The notes beneath the pieces are model-generated. The model was not told the DNA's origin and searched no databases. It saw nothing but the letters and a program-made list of their open reading frames with translations. Position numbers and translations under genes: made by a program. Source: Eubacteriales bacterium (GTDB lineage: Bacteria > Bacillota_A > Clostridia > Christensenellales > Aristaeellaceae). From it: a stretch of DNA of 26,494 bases. Shown one piece after another: positions 7,276-15,233 of the stretch (the first letter of the stretch is position 1; the number at the start of each line of letters is the position of its first letter). Location: the NCBI GenBank assembly GCA_029974855.1, contig JARKQO010000369.1, positions 1 to 26,494 on the forward strand, given 5' to 3'.

Positions 7276-9113
7276 ACATGAATCTGGAGCAAACCTTGCT
7301 GATTTGGCTGATTGCCGCCCCCGCCTGCTTGGGGACCCTGTCTTTGCTGGTGCCCCGGAAATGGCCCCATGGCAAGGAGGTCCTGCTGGTAGCAAGCGGC
7401 GCGGTGCAGTTGGTTTTGGCCAGCCTGCTGCTGGGCAAGGAGGTTTCCCTCACCGCACCCTGGCTCGGCTTTGGGCTGGATTTCTCCTTGCGCTGGTATC
7501 ATTTCAGCGGCTTCGTCGCCTTCTGCATCGCCGCTTTGTCCTTCTTGGTGAGCCTGTACACCGCCGCCTTTTCCAAGGGCAAGGCCTACAGGCCCCTGTT
7601 TTACGCCTGCATGATGTTCACCCAGACCTTGGCGGCTGGCGCGGTGCTGGCAAACAACCTGGTCGTGCTGCTGTTCTTCTGGGAGGGGATCATGGGGGCC
7701 ATGTACGGCATGATCGTCTCCAACGGGCAAAAGGCGGAAAAAACCGCCCTGAAGGCCCTGATGATCGCCGGGGCCACGGACTTGGCCATGATGCTGGGCA
7801 TCGGCCTCACGGGCTACCTGGCCAAGACCTTGAACATGGAGCAGATTCACCTGGACATTTCCGGCTGGAACGCCGTGGCCTATGTGCTGCTGATGATTGG
7901 CGCCATTTCCAAGGCCGGGTCCATGCCCTTTCACACCTGGATTCCCAACGCGGCGGACGACGCCCCCATGCCCTTCATGGCCTTTTTGCCCGGGGCTTTG
8001 GAAAAGCTGCTGGGCATCTATTTGGTGACCCGGCTGACCTTGGACCTGTTCCAGCTGCAGCCCGGCTCCCCCGCCAGCCTGGCCATGATGATCCTGGGGG
8101 TCTGCGTCATCATCCTGGCGGTGATGATGGCTTTGATCCAGCGGGATTTCAAGCGGCTGCTGTCCTACCACGCGGTGAGCCAGGTGGGCTACATGATTCT
8201 GGGCATCGGCACCGCGCTGCCCGTGGGGATCATCGGCGGGCTGTTCCACATGCTCAACAACGCCATCTACAAGTGCTGCCTGTTTTTGACTGCTGGGGCC
8301 GTGGAGAAGCAGGCGGGCACCACCAACCTGAACAAGCTGTCCGGCCTGGGCCGGAAGATGCCCGTGACCATGGTGAGCTTTCTCATCGCCGCCGCCGCCA
8401 TCGCCGGGTTCCCCATGACCAACGGCTTCTTCTCCAAGGAGCTGATCTTTGACGGGGCCCTGGAAAGCGGGCTGATCTTCTACATCATCGCCGCCATCGG
8501 CGCGTTCTTCACCCCTATTTCCTTCCTGAAGCTGGGCCACGCGGCTTTCTTCGGCAAGACCGGGGAAGAATACGAGAACGTGAAAGAAGCCCCCAAGGCC
8601 ATGCTGCTGCCCATGGTGCTCTTGGCAGCCGCCTGCGTCATTCTGGGGCTGCTGAAACAGCCCCTCATCGACCATGTGCTGCTGCCCATTTTGGGCGGTC
8701 ACGGCCACGGGGAGCACATTGGCACCCATACCAACTGGGTGCTGGTTGGGGTCTCCGCGGGGTTGCTGCTGCTGGCGGCGCTGGACCACTGGCGGGGCTT
8801 CAGGAAAACCGGCAGGAGCGTCGAGTCGGCGGACCATTTCCACCATGCCCCGGTTCTGCGCCAGGTGTATGACCTGGCGGAAGCCCATGCCTTTGACCCC
8901 TACTACTGGGCCCGGGGTATCAAGGACGGCTACGCTTTGGTATCCCTGAAGATCAATGACGGCATCAGCTGGTTCTACGACGTGGGCATCGTGAAAGCCA
9001 TAGGCTTCCTCTCCCTGCTGATGAAAAAGGCCCACAACGGCAACCAGGCCCGCTACGTCACCTGGGTGCTGGCGGGGCTTGTGATCGTAACGGCCATTTT
9101 CCTCTGGGCATAA
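7272..9113 (+). CDS. NuoL-like subunit with lateral-helix C-terminus (hydrogenase subunit 2)
   Basis: This 613-residue antiporter-like subunit is the longest of the three. Beyond the common core it has a C-terminal part of about 90 residues with an amphipathic DPYYWARG-type segment and a final hydrophobic helix, the layout of the lateral helix HL and TM16 of NuoL. Channel residues: Glu138 in WEG, Lys214 in SKAGSMPFHTW, Lys245 in LEKLLGIY, Lys389 in FFSKE. The stretch after TM7 reads APMPFMAFLPGALEK, where NuoL/M/N normally have a TPVSALLHAA-type sequence, so this is a distinct subtype that I associate with energy-converting hydrogenases. Two starts, ATG 7272 and ATG 7278, are possible. The lateral helix suggests it spans the membrane arm and ties the other antiporter subunits together. 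Confidence 0.93.
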   Translation: MNMNLEQTLLIWLIAAPACLGTLSLLVPRKWPHGKEVLLVASGAVQLVLASLLLGKEVSLTAPWLGFGLDFSLRWYHFSGFVAFCIAALSFLVSLYTAAFSKGKAYRPLFYACMMFTQTLAAGAVLANNLVVLLFFWEGIMGAMYGMIVSNGQKAEKTALKALMIAGATDLAMMLGIGLTGYLAKTLNMEQIHLDISGWNAVAYVLLMIGAISKAGSMPFHTWIPNAADDAPMPFMAFLPGALEKLLGIYLVTRLTLDLFQLQPGSPASLAMMILGVCVIILAVMMALIQRDFKRLLSYHAVSQVGYMILGIGTALPVGIIGGLFHMLNNAIYKCCLFLTAGAVEKQAGTTNLNKLSGLGRKMPVTMVSFLIAAAAIAGFPMTNGFFSKELIFDGALESGLIFYIIAAIGAFFTPISFLKLGHAAFFGKTGEEYENVKEAPKAMLLPMVLLAAACVILGLLKQPLIDHVLLPILGGHGHGEHIGTHTNWVLVGVSAGLLLLAALDHWRGFRKTGRSVESADHFHHAPVLRQVYDLAEAHAFDPYYWARGIKDGYALVSLKINDGISWFYDVGIVKAIGFLSLLMKKAHNGNQARYVTWVLAGLVIVTAIFLWA

Positions 9114-9135
9114 TATTACGAAAGGAGGCGGACCT

Positions 9136-10548
9136 ATGCCGATTCTGTTTTTGGGCATTCCCCTGCTGGCGGTGGTGACCCTGAACCTGTTTACCTGGGC
9201 CAACCGCAAAAGCGCGTTTTTCGCCGCCATGGCCGCGTCCATTTGCCAACTTTTTCTGGCGGGCTATGACATGGTACGGTGCTTTCTCTCCGGCGGGGAG
9301 ATGACCTCCACCTTTTTTGGCACCTTCTCGGTGGATTTGTTCTCCGCGGTGGTGCTGTTCCTGATCGGCCTCATCTGCTGCGTCACGCTGCTGGTGGCGG
9401 GGGATTTGATCCACTCGCACCGGTTCACCTTTGGCGGCTCCGTCCTGTTGCTGATGGTGGGCATGAACGGCGTGGTGATGGTGCGGGACCTGTTCAGCCT
9501 GTACGCCTTCATCGAGGTCACCGGCGCGTCCTCCTTTTTGCTGATCGCCATCAACTCCTCCCGGGACGAGCTGGAGGGGGCCTTCAAGTATTACCTGATG
9601 AGCGCTTTGGCCACGGCCATGATGCTGGGCGCCATCGCCATCCTGTTTTTGCTGGCTGGGGACACCTCCTTTGGGGCGGTATCCGAATACATCCGCCTGC
9701 GGGGCGGGGAGCATCCCACCCTGCTGATGGGGGCGCTGATCCTGTACACCGCCGCCATCGCCGTGAAATCCGGGGCTGTGCCCTTCCACACCTGGGTGCC
9801 GGACGCCCACTCCTCCGCTCCCTCCCCTGTGTCCGTGGTGCTGGCTGGCATCGTCATCAAGGTCTCCGGCGTGTATTCCATGATGCGCCTATACCGGGAT
9901 GTGTTCGGCTTTGACCCCCGCATGGGCCAGGTGATGATGATTTTGGGGCTGGCCTCGGTGATCGTGGGGGCCCTGGGGGCCTTGGGCCAGACGGACCTCA
10001 AGCGGATGCTGGCCTTCTCCAGCGTCAGCCAGATCGGCTACATCGTGCTGGGGGCCGCCACCGGTTCCCCCATTGGCTTTGTGGGGGCCATGATGCACTT
10101 CTTCAACCACGCCACCTTCAAGTCCTTGCTGTTCGTGGACGCGGCGGCGATTTTGCACGGGACCCACACCCGGAACATGGACGAAATGGGCGGCCTGGCG
10201 GAAAGGATGCCCATCACAGGCACCACCTCGGTGATCGGTCTGCTGTCCATGGCGGGGATCCCTCCGCTGTCGGGCTTCTGGAGCAAGCTGCTGATCATCA
10301 TCGCCCTGTGGCAGGTATCCAGCGGGGTGGCCTTGGCGGCCCTTCTGGCCAGCGTCCTGACCCTCACCTACTTTCTGGTGCTGCAAAAGAAGGTTTTCTA
10401 CGGCAAGCTGAACCCGAAGCTGGCGGAGGTCGCGGAGTGCGAAGGTCCGTTGCGCTTCGTCCAGGTGGCCCTGGCGGCCATCAACGTGCTGGCGGGGCTG
10501 GCGTTCCCTGTGGCATTGCTGCTGTTGCAAAACAGCGGCATGCTCTGA
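9136..10548 (+). CDS. Antiporter-like NuoL/M/N-family subunit 3 of group 4 hydrogenase
   Basis: A third proton-conducting antiporter-like subunit, 470 residues and about 14 hydrophobic segments. Channel residues are kept: Glu127 in FIEVTG, Lys211 in VKSGAVPFHTWVPDAH, Lys242 in GIVIKVSGVY, and Lys384 in GFWSKLL. The length and lack of a C-terminal lateral helix fit NuoM/NuoN/MrpD. The ATG at 9136 has an AAAGGAGG site upstream. Its 22-base distance from the previous gene supports a single transcript. Together with the two preceding genes it gives the enzyme three possible ion channels, as in complex I and E. coli Hyf, whereas Ech-type hydrogenases have one. Confidence 0.93.
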   Translation: MPILFLGIPLLAVVTLNLFTWANRKSAFFAAMAASICQLFLAGYDMVRCFLSGGEMTSTFFGTFSVDLFSAVVLFLIGLICCVTLLVAGDLIHSHRFTFGGSVLLLMVGMNGVVMVRDLFSLYAFIEVTGASSFLLIAINSSRDELEGAFKYYLMSALATAMMLGAIAILFLLAGDTSFGAVSEYIRLRGGEHPTLLMGALILYTAAIAVKSGAVPFHTWVPDAHSSAPSPVSVVLAGIVIKVSGVYSMMRLYRDVFGFDPRMGQVMMILGLASVIVGALGALGQTDLKRMLAFSSVSQIGYIVLGAATGSPIGFVGAMMHFFNHATFKSLLFVDAAAILHGTHTRNMDEMGGLAERMPITGTTSVIGLLSMAGIPPLSGFWSKLLIIIALWQVSSGVALAALLASVLTLTYFLVLQKKVFYGKLNPKLAEVAECEGPLRFVQVALAAINVLAGLAFPVALLLLQNSGML

Positions 10549-10576
10549 TGACGGATTGAGGATAGAAGGTGAGCTT

Positions 10577-11095
10577 GTGAACGAACCCCTGTTGATTGTG
10601 TTGCTGGTAGGCCTGGTGGTGTCCGCCGCCATGGTGGTGCTGCTTCGGGACCTTCTGAAGGCCTGCATTGGCCTGTCTGTGGTCAGCGCCATTTTATCCG
10701 TTGTGATGTTCGTGATGGGAGCCGACCTAGCGGCGGTGTTTGAGCTGTCCGTCTGCGCCGGGCTGATCACGGTGGTGTTTGTGAGCACCATCAGCATGAG
10801 CAAGGTGCTGACCAAAAAAGAAATGGAAGAGCGGGAGAAGCAGCGCTGGAAGCGCTTCCGGTACCTGCCCTGGGTGCTGCTGGCGGTGCTGGGCATCTGC
10901 CTGGCGGTGCTCTGGCCCCATCTCACCGCCCCCCTGACCCCGCCGGCTCTGGCTCCCGCTGTCAGCAGCGGTAAAGAGGCGATCTGGAATCTGCGGCAAA
11001 CGGACCTGCTGGCCCAGGTGATCATGGTGCTGGTGGGCATCTACGGCGTGCTGATTTTCTTCAAAAAGGGGAAAGAGGAGGGGGAGGAGCAATGA
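10577..11095 (+). CDS. NuoJ-like membrane subunit (hydrogenase subunit 4)
   Basis: About 172 residues with three N-terminal hydrophobic segments, a charged loop (KKEMEEREKQR, about residues 75-85) and two further segments. The third helix, with GADLAAVFELSVCAGLITVVF, resembles the NuoJ/MbhD helix that carries the pi-bulge in complex I. I place the start at GTG 10577, preceded by AAGGTGAG; a TTG at 10556 is also in frame. The gene ends four bases into the next gene (ATGA). NuoJ and NuoK pair in the complex I membrane arm and the adjacent order here is the same. Assignment rests on pattern, size and position, so it is less certain than for the antiporter subunits. Confidence 0.8.
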   Translation: MNEPLLIVLLVGLVVSAAMVVLLRDLLKACIGLSVVSAILSVVMFVMGADLAAVFELSVCAGLITVVFVSTISMSKVLTKKEMEEREKQRWKRFRYLPWVLLAVLGICLAVLWPHLTAPLTPPALAPAVSSGKEAIWNLRQTDLLAQVIMVLVGIYGVLIFFKKGKEEGEEQ

Positions 11096-11400
11096 CCACG
11101 CTTTTCGCGCTGTTTCTGGTGGCCGCCGCCCTCATGGTGAGCGTGGCCGCCTACGGTCTTATCGTCACCCGCAACCTCCTGCGAATTCTGCTCTCTCTGG
11201 AGATCATGACCAAGGCCGCGACGCTGATGATCATCTGCACGGGCTACACCACCGGCCAGCTTGCGGCGGCCCAATCCTACGTCATCACCATCATCATCAT
11301 GGAGGTCATGATGCTGGTGGTATCCGTGGGGATCGCCTTTGGGGTATACCGCCAGAACGGCCATTTGAACATGGATGAACTGAACAATTTGAAGGGATAA
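11092..11400 (+). CDS. NuoK-like membrane subunit (hydrogenase subunit 5)
   Basis: 102 residues and three transmembrane helices, the size and shape of NuoK/MnhC. Glu37 (LLSLEIMTK) and Glu71 (IIIMEVMML) match the two membrane-buried glutamates of NuoK, Glu36 and Glu72 in E. coli, which form the link between the E-channel and the antiporter subunits. The helix-2 context LLRILLSLEIM is typical of the family. The start overlaps the preceding stop and follows a GGAGGAG site. It would relay conformational or proton-charge coupling from the redox part to the pumping arm. Confidence 0.88.
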   Translation: MTTLFALFLVAAALMVSVAAYGLIVTRNLLRILLSLEIMTKAATLMIICTGYTTGQLAAAQSYVITIIIMEVMMLVVSVGIAFGVYRQNGHLNMDELNNLKG

Positions 11401-11427
11401 GGATGCCCTTTGGCAAGGAGGTCTCCC

Positions 11428-11766
11428 ATGGAACACATACTGCTCTCCCCTCCCGTGGCGTTTTTGATTTTGCTGGGGGTAAGCCTGGGGCTTTCGGCCT
11501 TCTCCAAACGCCTGGCCCCCCGGGGCCAGGATACGGAAAAGAAGCTCCAATCCTACGCCTGCGGCGAAACCATGGAGGAAAACCAGGCCCGGCCTGAGTA
11601 CGGCGAATTCTTCAAGTTCGCGCTGTTTTTCACCATCATGCACGTCATCACTTTGGTGGTGGCCTCTGACCCCGGCGGGTTGTCCATGCAAATGGCGGTA
11701 TACCTGGGGGTCACTGCCTTGGGACTGTTCGTGCTGCTGCGGAGGTCACCAGATGAAGGTCATTGA
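11428..11766 (+). CDS. NuoA-like membrane subunit (hydrogenase subunit 6)
   Basis: 112 residues with three predicted helices. After the first helix comes a loop with SYACGE, like the YECG loop of NuoA/ND3, then EYGEFFKFALFFTIMHV leading into helix 2. Cys45 lines up with the conserved TM1-TM2 loop cysteine (ND3 Cys39) that lies near the quinone cavity of complex I. The usual acidic DxE in helix 2 of NuoA is replaced by MHV. The ATG at 11428 has AAGGAGG just upstream, so it is preferred over the in-frame start at 11410. Position directly before the NuoB-like gene is the canonical nuoA-nuoB order. To my knowledge, a NuoA homologue is not part of Ech or formate hydrogenlyase. Confidence 0.72.
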   Translation: MEHILLSPPVAFLILLGVSLGLSAFSKRLAPRGQDTEKKLQSYACGETMEENQARPEYGEFFKFALFFTIMHVITLVVASDPGGLSMQMAVYLGVTALGLFVLLRRSPDEGH

Positions 11767-12265
11767 GAAGCTGATTACCTGGGCCCGGTGCAAATCCCCC
11801 TGGATCGTCCACTTCAACTCCGGGGCGTGCAACGCCTGTGACATCGAGGTGCTCTGCGCCCTGACCCCCCGCTACGACGTGGAGCGCTTCGGCGTGGTGC
11901 AAAAGGGCTCCCCCCGGCACGCGGACGTGCTGGTATGCTCCGGCCCGGTGTCCCTCCAGCAGCGGGAGAGGCTGGTGACGATCTACGAACAGATGCCCGA
12001 GCCCAAGTTTGTGATGGCGGTGGGCACCTGCGCCTGTTCCGGCGGGGTGTTTGACGGCTGCTACTGCATCGAGGGCGGCATAGACACCGCCATTCCCGTG
12101 GACATGTACGTGCCGGGCTGCCCGGCCAAGCCCGAGGCCATCATCGACGGGGTGGTGAAGCTGCTTTCCAAGCTGGAAGCGGGGGAGGCCCCCAAGGATC
12201 AGGACAAAGCGCCCCAGGCGGAACAGCCGCAGGGGGAAGGGGAGGGAAACCAAGATGGAGAATGA
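11753..12265 (+). CDS. [NiFe] hydrogenase small subunit, NuoB-like
   Basis: The electron-transferring small subunit of the group 4 hydrogenase, holding the proximal [4Fe-4S] cluster next to the NiFe site. All four ligands are visible: Cys26 and Cys29 (GACNACD), Cys93 (GTCACSGG) and Cys123 (GCPAKPE). It has the short NuoB-like form (170 residues) without the extra clusters or Tat signal of uptake hydrogenases, so it sits on the cytoplasmic face. The last 25-30 residues form a Gln/Glu/Pro-rich tail without family similarity. It overlaps the preceding gene by 14 bases and the next by 11, with GGAGGT before the start. Confidence 0.95.
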   Translation: MKVIEKLITWARCKSPWIVHFNSGACNACDIEVLCALTPRYDVERFGVVQKGSPRHADVLVCSGPVSLQQRERLVTIYEQMPEPKFVMAVGTCACSGGVFDGCYCIEGGIDTAIPVDMYVPGCPAKPEAIIDGVVKLLSKLEAGEAPKDQDKAPQAEQPQGEGEGNQDGE

Positions 12266-12716
12266 GGCGTTGCAGAAAATCGCGGAGCGGTTTCCCGCTA
12301 TTGCCACGGACCAGGCGGTGGTGAAGCATCACCGGGTATACCTGTCCGTCCCCAACGAGCTGTTGGTGGACGTGCTGCGCTACTGCAAAGCCGAAATGGG
12401 CTTTGATCATTTGTGCACCATCACCGGGCTGGACAATGGCGCGGAGTTCGAGTTCCTCTACCACATCTCCAACGAACAGGGCCTGCTGATGACCCTCAAG
12501 CGCACCGCCCCCTACGGGGAACCGGCGGCGATCCCCACGGTGCTGCCCGTCTATGAAGGGTCCTCCTTCTACGAGCGGGAGCTGGAGGGGCTGCTGGGCA
12601 TCAAGGTGGAGGGCCTGCCCGAGGGCAGGCAATACCCCCTGCCGGACAACTGGCCCGCGGGGGTGTACCCCCTGCGCAAGAGCTGGAAGCCCGGCCAACC
12701 CAACGTGACGGAATAA
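12255..12716 (+). CDS. NuoC-like (30 kDa) hydrogenase subunit
   Basis: A 153-residue member of the complex I 30 kDa family. The signature is at residues 109-145: YERELEGLLGI followed by an arginine-lysine PLRKSW ending. It is a structural subunit of the peripheral arm that clasps the large and small subunits; in formate hydrogenlyase the equivalent domain is fused to the N-terminus of the large subunit HycE, while here it is a separate gene as in Mbh, Ech and bacterial complex I. Start at ATG 12255 after GGGAGG. No catalytic residues are expected. Confidence 0.93.
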   Translation: MENEALQKIAERFPAIATDQAVVKHHRVYLSVPNELLVDVLRYCKAEMGFDHLCTITGLDNGAEFEFLYHISNEQGLLMTLKRTAPYGEPAAIPTVLPVYEGSSFYERELEGLLGIKVEGLPEGRQYPLPDNWPAGVYPLRKSWKPGQPNVTE

Positions 12717-12727
12717 GAGGTGATCCT

Positions 12728-13933
12728 ATGAGCAAGATCATGGTGCCTTTGGGGCCCCAGCATCCGGCCCTGGAAGAGCCGGAGAGCTTTAACCTGCTGC
12801 TGGAGGGCGAGCGGGTGGCCGCCTCCCAGGTTTGTATCGGCTACAACCACCGGGGTATGGAAAAGGCCGCCGAGGCCAGAACCTATCTGCAAAATGTGTA
12901 TTTGCTGGAGCGCATCTGCGGCATCTGCTCCCACTCCCATTCCACCTGCTATGTGCAGACTGTGGAGGATTTGGCCGGGGTGGAGGTGCCCAAGCGCGCC
13001 CAGTACATCCGCGCCCTCATCGGGGAGCTGGAGCGGATTCACAGCCACATGCTCTGGCTGGGCATCGCGGGCCACGAGATCGGGTTTATGACCCTGTTCA
13101 TGTACGCCTGGAAGGACCGGGAGATCGTCATGGACCTGCTGGAGCTGATCACGGGGAACCGGATCAACTACGGCATGAATACTTTGGGCGGCGTGCGCCG
13201 GGACCTGACCCCGGAGATGATGGATAAGGTCCGGGAAGCCGTGGCCCAGCTCCAGGAGCGCACCGAGTACTACGGCCGGATGGTCCTGGGGGAGGAGACC
13301 GTGTACCAGCGGCTCTCCGGCGTAGGCAGGCTCCCCAAGGTGGACGCGCTGCGCTTTAACACCACCGGCCCGGTGCTGAGGGCCTCCGGCGTGAGCCGGG
13401 ATGTGCGCCGGGACGATCCTACGGGCATCTACCCCAACCTGGAGTTTGAGGTGATCACCGACGACCATGCGGACGTATATGGCCGCACCGTGGTGCGGGT
13501 GAAGGAGCTGCTGGAAAGCTACAAGATCATCCGGCAGATCCTGGAGCAGATCCCGGTCGGCCCTCTCACCGTGAAGGTACCCAACCGCATCCCCGCCGGG
13601 GAATCCATCAGCCGCTACGAAGCCCCCCGGGGCGAGGACATCCACTATACCCGCTCAAACGGCACCGACAAGCCGGACCGGGTGAAGGTACGGGCCCCCA
13701 CCTTGGCCAACTCCGCCGCCATCGCCTACATGCTGGACGGGGGTTACCTGGCGGACGTGCCCATCGTCATCGCCGCCATCGACCCCTGCTTCTCCTGTAC
13801 GGACCGGATGGTGCGGGTGACCAACGCCTCCTCGGGCCAGGAGAGCATGATGGACTGGGACGCCCTGCGCCGCTATAGCACCCAGTGGTACGCGGGGCAA
13901 GGCATGGATTTTAGCAAAATCCCACTACGCTGA
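12728..13933 (+). CDS. [NiFe] hydrogenase large subunit, group 4, with cleavable C-terminal tail
   Basis: Catalytic subunit that binds Ni-Fe(CN)2CO and interconverts H+ and H2. The four nickel cysteines are present as Cys64/Cys67 (ERICGICSH) and Cys354/Cys357 (DPCFSCTDR), which separates it from NuoD, where they are missing. The N-terminal GPQHPAL and HRGMEK segments are typical of group 4. After Arg360 a further 41 residues follow, starting MVRV. The site DPCxSCTDR/M matches the HycE processing site, so this is a precursor needing a specific endopeptidase, encoded four genes on at 15234. Ech- and CooH-type large subunits lack such a tail. The start has a near-perfect GAGGTGAT site. Length 401 residues, about 360 when mature. 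Confidence 0.97.
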   Translation: MSKIMVPLGPQHPALEEPESFNLLLEGERVAASQVCIGYNHRGMEKAAEARTYLQNVYLLERICGICSHSHSTCYVQTVEDLAGVEVPKRAQYIRALIGELERIHSHMLWLGIAGHEIGFMTLFMYAWKDREIVMDLLELITGNRINYGMNTLGGVRRDLTPEMMDKVREAVAQLQERTEYYGRMVLGEETVYQRLSGVGRLPKVDALRFNTTGPVLRASGVSRDVRRDDPTGIYPNLEFEVITDDHADVYGRTVVRVKELLESYKIIRQILEQIPVGPLTVKVPNRIPAGESISRYEAPRGEDIHYTRSNGTDKPDRVKVRAPTLANSAAIAYMLDGGYLADVPIVIAAIDPCFSCTDRMVRVTNASSGQESMMDWDALRRYSTQWYAGQGMDFSKIPLR

Positions 13934-13948
13934 AAGGAGGGCGCTTCG

Positions 13949-14887
13949 ATGCTGGTGGACCTGTTTTACATTCTCATCTTCCCCGGCTTTTTGTTCCTGG
14001 GCGCCATCTCCTTGGTGTACGAATATATCGACCGAAAGCTGTACGCCCAGCTGCAAAACCGCATAGGGCCCCGGTGGTACCAGCCCCTGGCGGATATCCT
14101 GAAGCTCATGACCAAGGAGACCATCATCCCCGGGGAGGCGGACCGGCGGTTCTTTTCCGCCGTGCCCATGGTGGCTTTGGCTGCCACCACCGCCGCCTTC
14201 CTGTATATCCCCATGTGGTCCACGGACTCCTTGATGCCCTTTGCCAGCGATTTGATCGTGGTGCTGTACTTCCTCACCATCCCTACGCTGTGCTTCTTTC
14301 TGGCGGGCTGGTTCTCCTCCTCGCTGTTCGCCCAAATCGGCGGCGTGCGGGCCCTGACCCAGCTTTTCGCCTACGAGGTGCCCCTGTACATGTCTTTGCT
14401 GGCCCCGGCGCTGCTGGCGGGCTCCTGGTCCCTCAGCCAGATCACGCTGTTCTACCACCAGCATCCCGTGTACTTGCTTCTGAACCTGCCCGCCTTCTTC
14501 GTGTCCATCATCTCGGCCCAGGGCAAGCTGGAGCGGGTGCCCTTTGACATTCCGGACGCGGAAACCGAAATCGTGGGCGGCACCTTTACGGAATACAGCG
14601 GGCGGCTGCTGGGCCTGTTCAAAATGACCCTGAACTCCGAGATGGTGGTGGTGGCGGCCTTGATCGCGGCCATTTTCTTCCCGGTGTTTGTGCAGAGCGC
14701 GGTGCTGAACTTCCTGCTGTTCTTGGTGAAGGTTTTGGTGATCGTGTTCATCCTGGCGGTGATGCGGGCCTCCTTCGCCCGGTTCAGGATCGACCAGATG
14801 GTATCCTTCTGCTGGAAGATTCTGGCTCCCATCTCTTTGGCGCAGGTTTTGCTGGATATCATTGTAAGGGGAAACATGCTGAAATGA
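13949..14887 (+). CDS. NuoH-like membrane anchor subunit of the hydrogenase
   Basis: A 312-residue membrane protein with about eight hydrophobic segments that anchors the peripheral arm and forms the start of the ion path (E-channel) in complex I-type enzymes. Family marks: DRKLYAQLQNRIGP with DILKLMTKE near residues 27-55, ERVPFDIPDAETEIVGG with EYSG in the middle, and FRIDQMVSFCWK near the C-terminus. The ATG at 13949 follows AAAGGAGG, 15 bases after the large subunit. The stop overlaps the start of the ferredoxin-like gene (ATGA). Confidence 0.95.
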   Translation: MLVDLFYILIFPGFLFLGAISLVYEYIDRKLYAQLQNRIGPRWYQPLADILKLMTKETIIPGEADRRFFSAVPMVALAATTAAFLYIPMWSTDSLMPFASDLIVVLYFLTIPTLCFFLAGWFSSSLFAQIGGVRALTQLFAYEVPLYMSLLAPALLAGSWSLSQITLFYHQHPVYLLLNLPAFFVSIISAQGKLERVPFDIPDAETEIVGGTFTEYSGRLLGLFKMTLNSEMVVVAALIAAIFFPVFVQSAVLNFLLFLVKVLVIVFILAVMRASFARFRIDQMVSFCWKILAPISLAQVLLDIIVRGNMLK

Positions 14888-15231
14888 AGATTTTTGGGAA
14901 AATGACGCCCCATCTGCTTACCATGTTGGGCAAGAAAAACGATACGGTGCTGTACCCCAAGGTCAAGGCCCATGTGCCGGACCGCTTCCGGGGCGCGCTG
15001 AAGTTCCATAAGGAGCTGTGCGTGGGGTGCAAGCTGTGCATGCGGGTGTGCCCGGCCCAGGCCATCACCATTGAAAAGGTGGGGGATAAGCAGTTCAAGG
15101 CCATCGTCCACATGGACAAGTGCATCTTCTGCGGCCAGTGCGTGGACTCCTGCAACAAGGACGCCTTGGAAAACACCGACTGCTTCGAGCTGGCCTGCGC
15201 CGACAAGGCGTCTTTGGACCGGGAGATTTAG
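14884..15231 (+). CDS. NuoI-like 2x[4Fe-4S] ferredoxin subunit of the hydrogenase
   Basis: 115 residues with two classical [4Fe-4S] motifs: Cys46-x2-Cys49-x2-Cys52-x3-Cys56 followed by Pro, and Cys80-x2-Cys83-x2-Cys86-x3-Cys90 followed by Asn. It passes electrons from a soluble donor, most likely reduced ferredoxin, to the NuoB-like small subunit. The N-terminal 40 residues (with a TVLYP segment) are typical of NuoI/EchF/HycF proteins that dock on the NuoH-like subunit. No additional flavin or NADH module is encoded nearby. Start overlaps the preceding stop. Confidence 0.94.
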   Translation: MKIFGKMTPHLLTMLGKKNDTVLYPKVKAHVPDRFRGALKFHKELCVGCKLCMRVCPAQAITIEKVGDKQFKAIVHMDKCIFCGQCVDSCNKDALENTDCFELACADKASLDREI

Positions 15232-15233
15232 GC

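Noticed and set aside
7077..9242. A 721-codon minus-strand open frame across the antiporter-like genes
   Set aside because: Low-complexity His/Gln/Gly-rich translation with no hydrophobic segments or motifs, opposite well-defined membrane subunits; a GC-driven shadow. The same applies to 18466-20868 (minus) opposite mfd.
5836..15231. Reading the operon as respiratory complex I or as an Mrp antiporter
   Set aside because: The NuoD homologue keeps all four nickel-binding cysteines and a processing tail, a maturation protease and hyp genes are adjacent, and NuoE/F/G and MrpB/E/F/G-like genes are missing.
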